Under the pieces are notes generated by a model that searched no databases, was not told the origin of the DNA, and saw nothing but the letters and a program-made list of their open reading frames with translations. Shown one piece after another: positions 61,921-64,000 of a stretch of DNA of 64,000 bases. This DNA comes from Polynucleobacter sp. MG-Unter2-18. Lineage in GTDB: Bacteria > Pseudomonadota > Gammaproteobacteria > Burkholderiales > Burkholderiaceae. Made by a program: the position numbers and the translations under genes. Within the stretch, counting starts at the first letter, position 1. Each line of letters begins with the position of its first letter. The stretch spans positions 62,001-126,000 of the forward strand of contig NZ_CP061302.1 of the NCBI RefSeq assembly GCF_018687675.1, given 5' to 3'.

Positions 61921-61996
61921 GCCCCTTTAGCTCATCTGGTAGAGCAACTGATTTGTAATCAGTAGGTGGTCTGTTCGAGTCGGACAAGGGGCACCA
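61921..61996 (+). tRNA. tRNA-Thr (UGU anticodon)
   Basis: GCCCCTT pairs with AAGGGGC to form the acceptor stem. The anticodon arm ACTGA-TTTGTAA-TCAGT shows TGT, and the T arm has TTCGAGT. CCA is encoded. The length is 76 bases. Confidence 0.96.
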
Positions 61997-62003
61997 AAAT
62001 TCC

Positions 62004-62034
62004 AAACCTAAGTTCTCACGAGCTTAGGTTTTTT
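62004..62034 (+). terminator. Terminator after tRNA-Thr
   Basis: AAACCTAAG and CTTAGGTTT pair over 9 bases with a 10-base loop and a T run follows. Confidence 0.85.
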
Positions 62035-62072
62035 CAATTTTAGAAACCGTATTTAATTGCGATGAAGTCTGC

Positions 62073-63392
62073 TTAATTGAGTAAGTTCGTTCTTCTAGTT
62101 TCTGGTAAGTAAAGCATTGCCACTATAGCCCCGCCAGCTAAGAAAACCGTCGGATACCAGAGTCCCGCAAGATTACTTTCCCAGTATTGATTCAACCAAG
62201 TCACAATTAAAGGTAGAAGCCCGCCTATCCACCCAGCCGCTAAGTTGTGCGGAAGGGTGGCTGCGCTATTTCTAGTTTTGGCTGGGAATAGCTCTGCAAG
62301 TAGGGCTGTTTGTGGACCCACTACAAGGGCAAGGATTGCAGATAAGCCAATCAAGACTCCTGCTATCAACGAGATAGATCCGCCACTACTTTGTAGAAAA
62401 TAAAACGCCGGCAATATTAGTGTGGCTCCTAAGGTGAGGCCGCTTACAACGACAGGCTTTCTACCGATCTTGTCAGATAGCCATCCTGCAAGTACTGTGA
62501 AAGGCAATAGCGCAACTATTGCATAGACGCTGAGCTGATCTACCAACTGAGGGGCGAGCCTTACAGTAGTCTTCAGGAAGATCGAGGTGTAAACCTGTAC
62601 GCAGAAAAAAAGCACTGCTCCACCAGCAGAGATGCAGAAAAAAAGTAGAAACATTCGCTTTCTGGTTTCAGGGTCTTTGAGATTGTCTCGCAATGGACTC
62701 TTTGATTGAGATTCAGTTTTACTAAGCTGTAAATAGACTGGCGTTTCCTCTAAAGCCATTCGTGCTCTAAATGCAATTAAAAGCAGAATCAGCGAAACCC
62801 AGAATGGCACACGCCACCCCCAGGATAAAAATTCTTCTTGAGTAAGATAGGTTTGTAGCAAGGCAATTTGAATCGTGGATACCAAGATGCCAAGGGGTCC
62901 CATGAGTTGCAAGAAGCTAGTCTTAAAGCCTCGATTAGAGTCACCTGCATGCTCTGTGAGGTAGACGGCGCTGCCCCCAATTTCTCCTCCTGCCGAGAGG
63001 CCTTGAAGTAGTCTAAGACTCACCAACAGAATAGGTGCCCAGATTCCAACCTGAGCATAGGTCGGCAAAAAACCAACGCAGACTGTAGCAATCCCCATGA
63101 GGGAAATGGTGATCATAAAGACGGGACGCCGGCCAATACGATCGCCAATGCTTCCAAAAATAGCTGCTCCTATGGGTCTCACCACCATACCTACACCGAA
63201 AGTCGCAAGGCTAGCTAATAGGGCTGTACTGGGATCGCTTGAGGGAAAAAAGAGGGGGCCAAAAACTACAGCCAGAGTGGCAAAGGTGAGAAAGTCATAC
63301 CACTCTAGAAAGGTTCCAAAGCAAGCAGCAATAGCTACTTTTCTATAAGAAGGTGGTGAGGTCTGTATTTCTGATGCGTGCGTAGCAGTCAA
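62073..63392 (-). CDS. MFS metabolite:proton symporter
   Basis: The 439-residue product has twelve hydrophobic helices, GTFLEWYDFLTFATLAVVFG at helix 1 and GSIGDRIGRRPVFM between helices 2 and 3, which place it in the metabolite:H+ symporter (MHS) group with ProP and citrate or shikimate carriers. LLQGLSAGGEIGGSAVYL is another family motif. The substrate cannot be told from sequence. It lies 3 bases after rmuC. Confidence 0.88.
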   Translation of the reverse strand: MTATHASEIQTSPPSYRKVAIAACFGTFLEWYDFLTFATLAVVFGPLFFPSSDPSTALLASLATFGVGMVVRPIGAAIFGSIGDRIGRRPVFMITISLMGIATVCVGFLPTYAQVGIWAPILLVSLRLLQGLSAGGEIGGSAVYLTEHAGDSNRGFKTSFLQLMGPLGILVSTIQIALLQTYLTQEEFLSWGWRVPFWVSLILLLIAFRARMALEETPVYLQLSKTESQSKSPLRDNLKDPETRKRMFLLFFCISAGGAVLFFCVQVYTSIFLKTTVRLAPQLVDQLSVYAIVALLPFTVLAGWLSDKIGRKPVVVSGLTLGATLILPAFYFLQSSGGSISLIAGVLIGLSAILALVVGPQTALLAELFPAKTRNSAATLPHNLAAGWIGGLLPLIVTWLNQYWESNLAGLWYPTVFLAGGAIVAMLYLPETRRTNLLN

Positions 63393-63395
63393 TTT

Positions 63396-64000
63396 TTATT
63401 CAGAGTCAGTTGACGATTCAATTAAGGGGGCAGATAAATTTTTACTAGGCTTAACACCGAGCTCACGCACCTTTTCTGCAGTACGAATCAGATTGCCTTT
63501 ACCGGATTTGAGTTTACTAAAGGCATCATGGTAACTCGTTTGGGCTTGATCTAAACGTTGACCCAGTTTTTCAAGATCATCAACAAAGCCAACAAACTTG
63601 TCATAGAGCGTGCCACATTGTTTTGCAATTTCTAGAGCGTTGCGGTTTTGGTGATCCTGACGCCAAAGATGTGCAACAGTTCTCAGCGTAGCCATCAAAG
63701 TACTTGGACATACGAGAACAATATTCTTGGCAAGTGCCTCTTGGTACAAATTAGGCGCTGTCTTCAAGGCTAACAGGAATGCAGGTTCAATGGGCACAAA
63801 CATCAACACAAAGTCTACTGAGCCAATTCCATACAAAGAGCTGTAATTCTTGCTTGAGAGCCCTTGAATGTGTTGTCGAAGAGACTGAATATGTGCCACC
63901 AATTCTTGCTCTGAGATAGTTGGATCGGTTGCCTCGGCATGGCGTGAATACGCGGTAATAGAAACCTTACTATCAACTACTAAGCTTCTACCCTCTGGCA
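63396..64000 (-). CDS. rmuC: DNA recombination protein RmuC, C-terminal part
   Basis: The frame is open to the edge of the window, so the N-terminal part is missing; about 201 residues are visible. VVDSKVSITAYSRH, GSVDFVLMFVPIEPAFLLAL and VCPSTLMATLRTVAHLWRQD are RmuC signatures. RmuC is a predicted nuclease-fold protein limiting inversion at short repeats. The C-terminus is ELGVKPSKNL and a short acidic tail. Confidence 0.93.
   Translation of the reverse strand, partial: PEGRSLVVDSKVSITAYSRHAEATDPTISEQELVAHIQSLRQHIQGLSSKNYSSLYGIGSVDFVLMFVPIEPAFLLALKTAPNLYQEALAKNIVLVCPSTLMATLRTVAHLWRQDHQNRNALEIAKQCGTLYDKFVGFVDDLEKLGQRLDQAQTSYHDAFSKLKSGKGNLIRTAEKVRELGVKPSKNLSAPLIESSTDSE

Overview
The window looks like the chromosome of a free-living betaproteobacterium of the Burkholderiaceae, most like Polynucleobacter. 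The reasons are the moderate GC content, compact spacing, the spc/alpha ribosomal block, the his-HIT-tatABC order, petABC followed by sspA-sspB, and an mlaFEDACB cluster running into ibaG, murA and hisG. The assignment rests on gene content and order recalled from knowledge; no search was run.

Layout. 1-8.3 kb: end of rplX, then spc and alpha operon genes (ribosomal proteins, secY, infA, rpoA), closed by a clear terminator. 8.3-18.3 kb: housekeeping genes on both strands (cutA-dsbD, hemB-engB, a cytochrome c4, lysA-lptM, cyaY, aroB-aroK, a short PilQ-like secretin and an unrecognised membrane protein). 18.5-28 kb: penicillin-binding protein 1A, a REP-associated (Y1) transposase with a long palindrome beside it, and glutamate synthase gltBD. 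28-33.8 kb: outer-membrane lipid asymmetry system (mlaFEDACB), a two-gene ABC exporter, and ibaG. 33.8-44 kb: murA, the histidine genes (hisG D, C reversed, B H A F I E), a HIT hydrolase and the Tat translocase. 44-46.9 kb: a Sel1-repeat protein and a major porin.

46.9-57.4 kb is the accessory part: an AT-rich glycosyltransferase island with a GT2 enzyme, two TPR proteins ending in O-GlcNAc-transferase-like (GT41) domains, and two TPR proteins ending in a GT9-like domain. The two GT41 genes share a direct repeat of 1,627 bp in which no mismatch was seen by eye. It covers the whole catalytic domain plus 286 bp downstream, while their TPR portions differ. The spacers between these genes carry decayed 3' ends of moaC on the minus strand and other repeated non-coding blocks. 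Three of the TPR genes share a -10-like block so close to the ATG that leaderless mRNAs are likely.

57.4-64 kb returns to core genes: mscL (4 bp upstream of the fourth TPR gene), the cytochrome bc1 complex petABC with a PVWY variant of the Qo-site motif, sspA-sspB, tRNA-Thr(UGU), an MFS symporter and the C-terminal part of rmuC, which runs off the window.

The genes mostly serve growth and envelope biogenesis. Tat translocase exports the twin-arginine Rieske protein encoded here; Mla, MurA and PBP1A maintain the envelope; the island probably decorates proteins or surface glycans.
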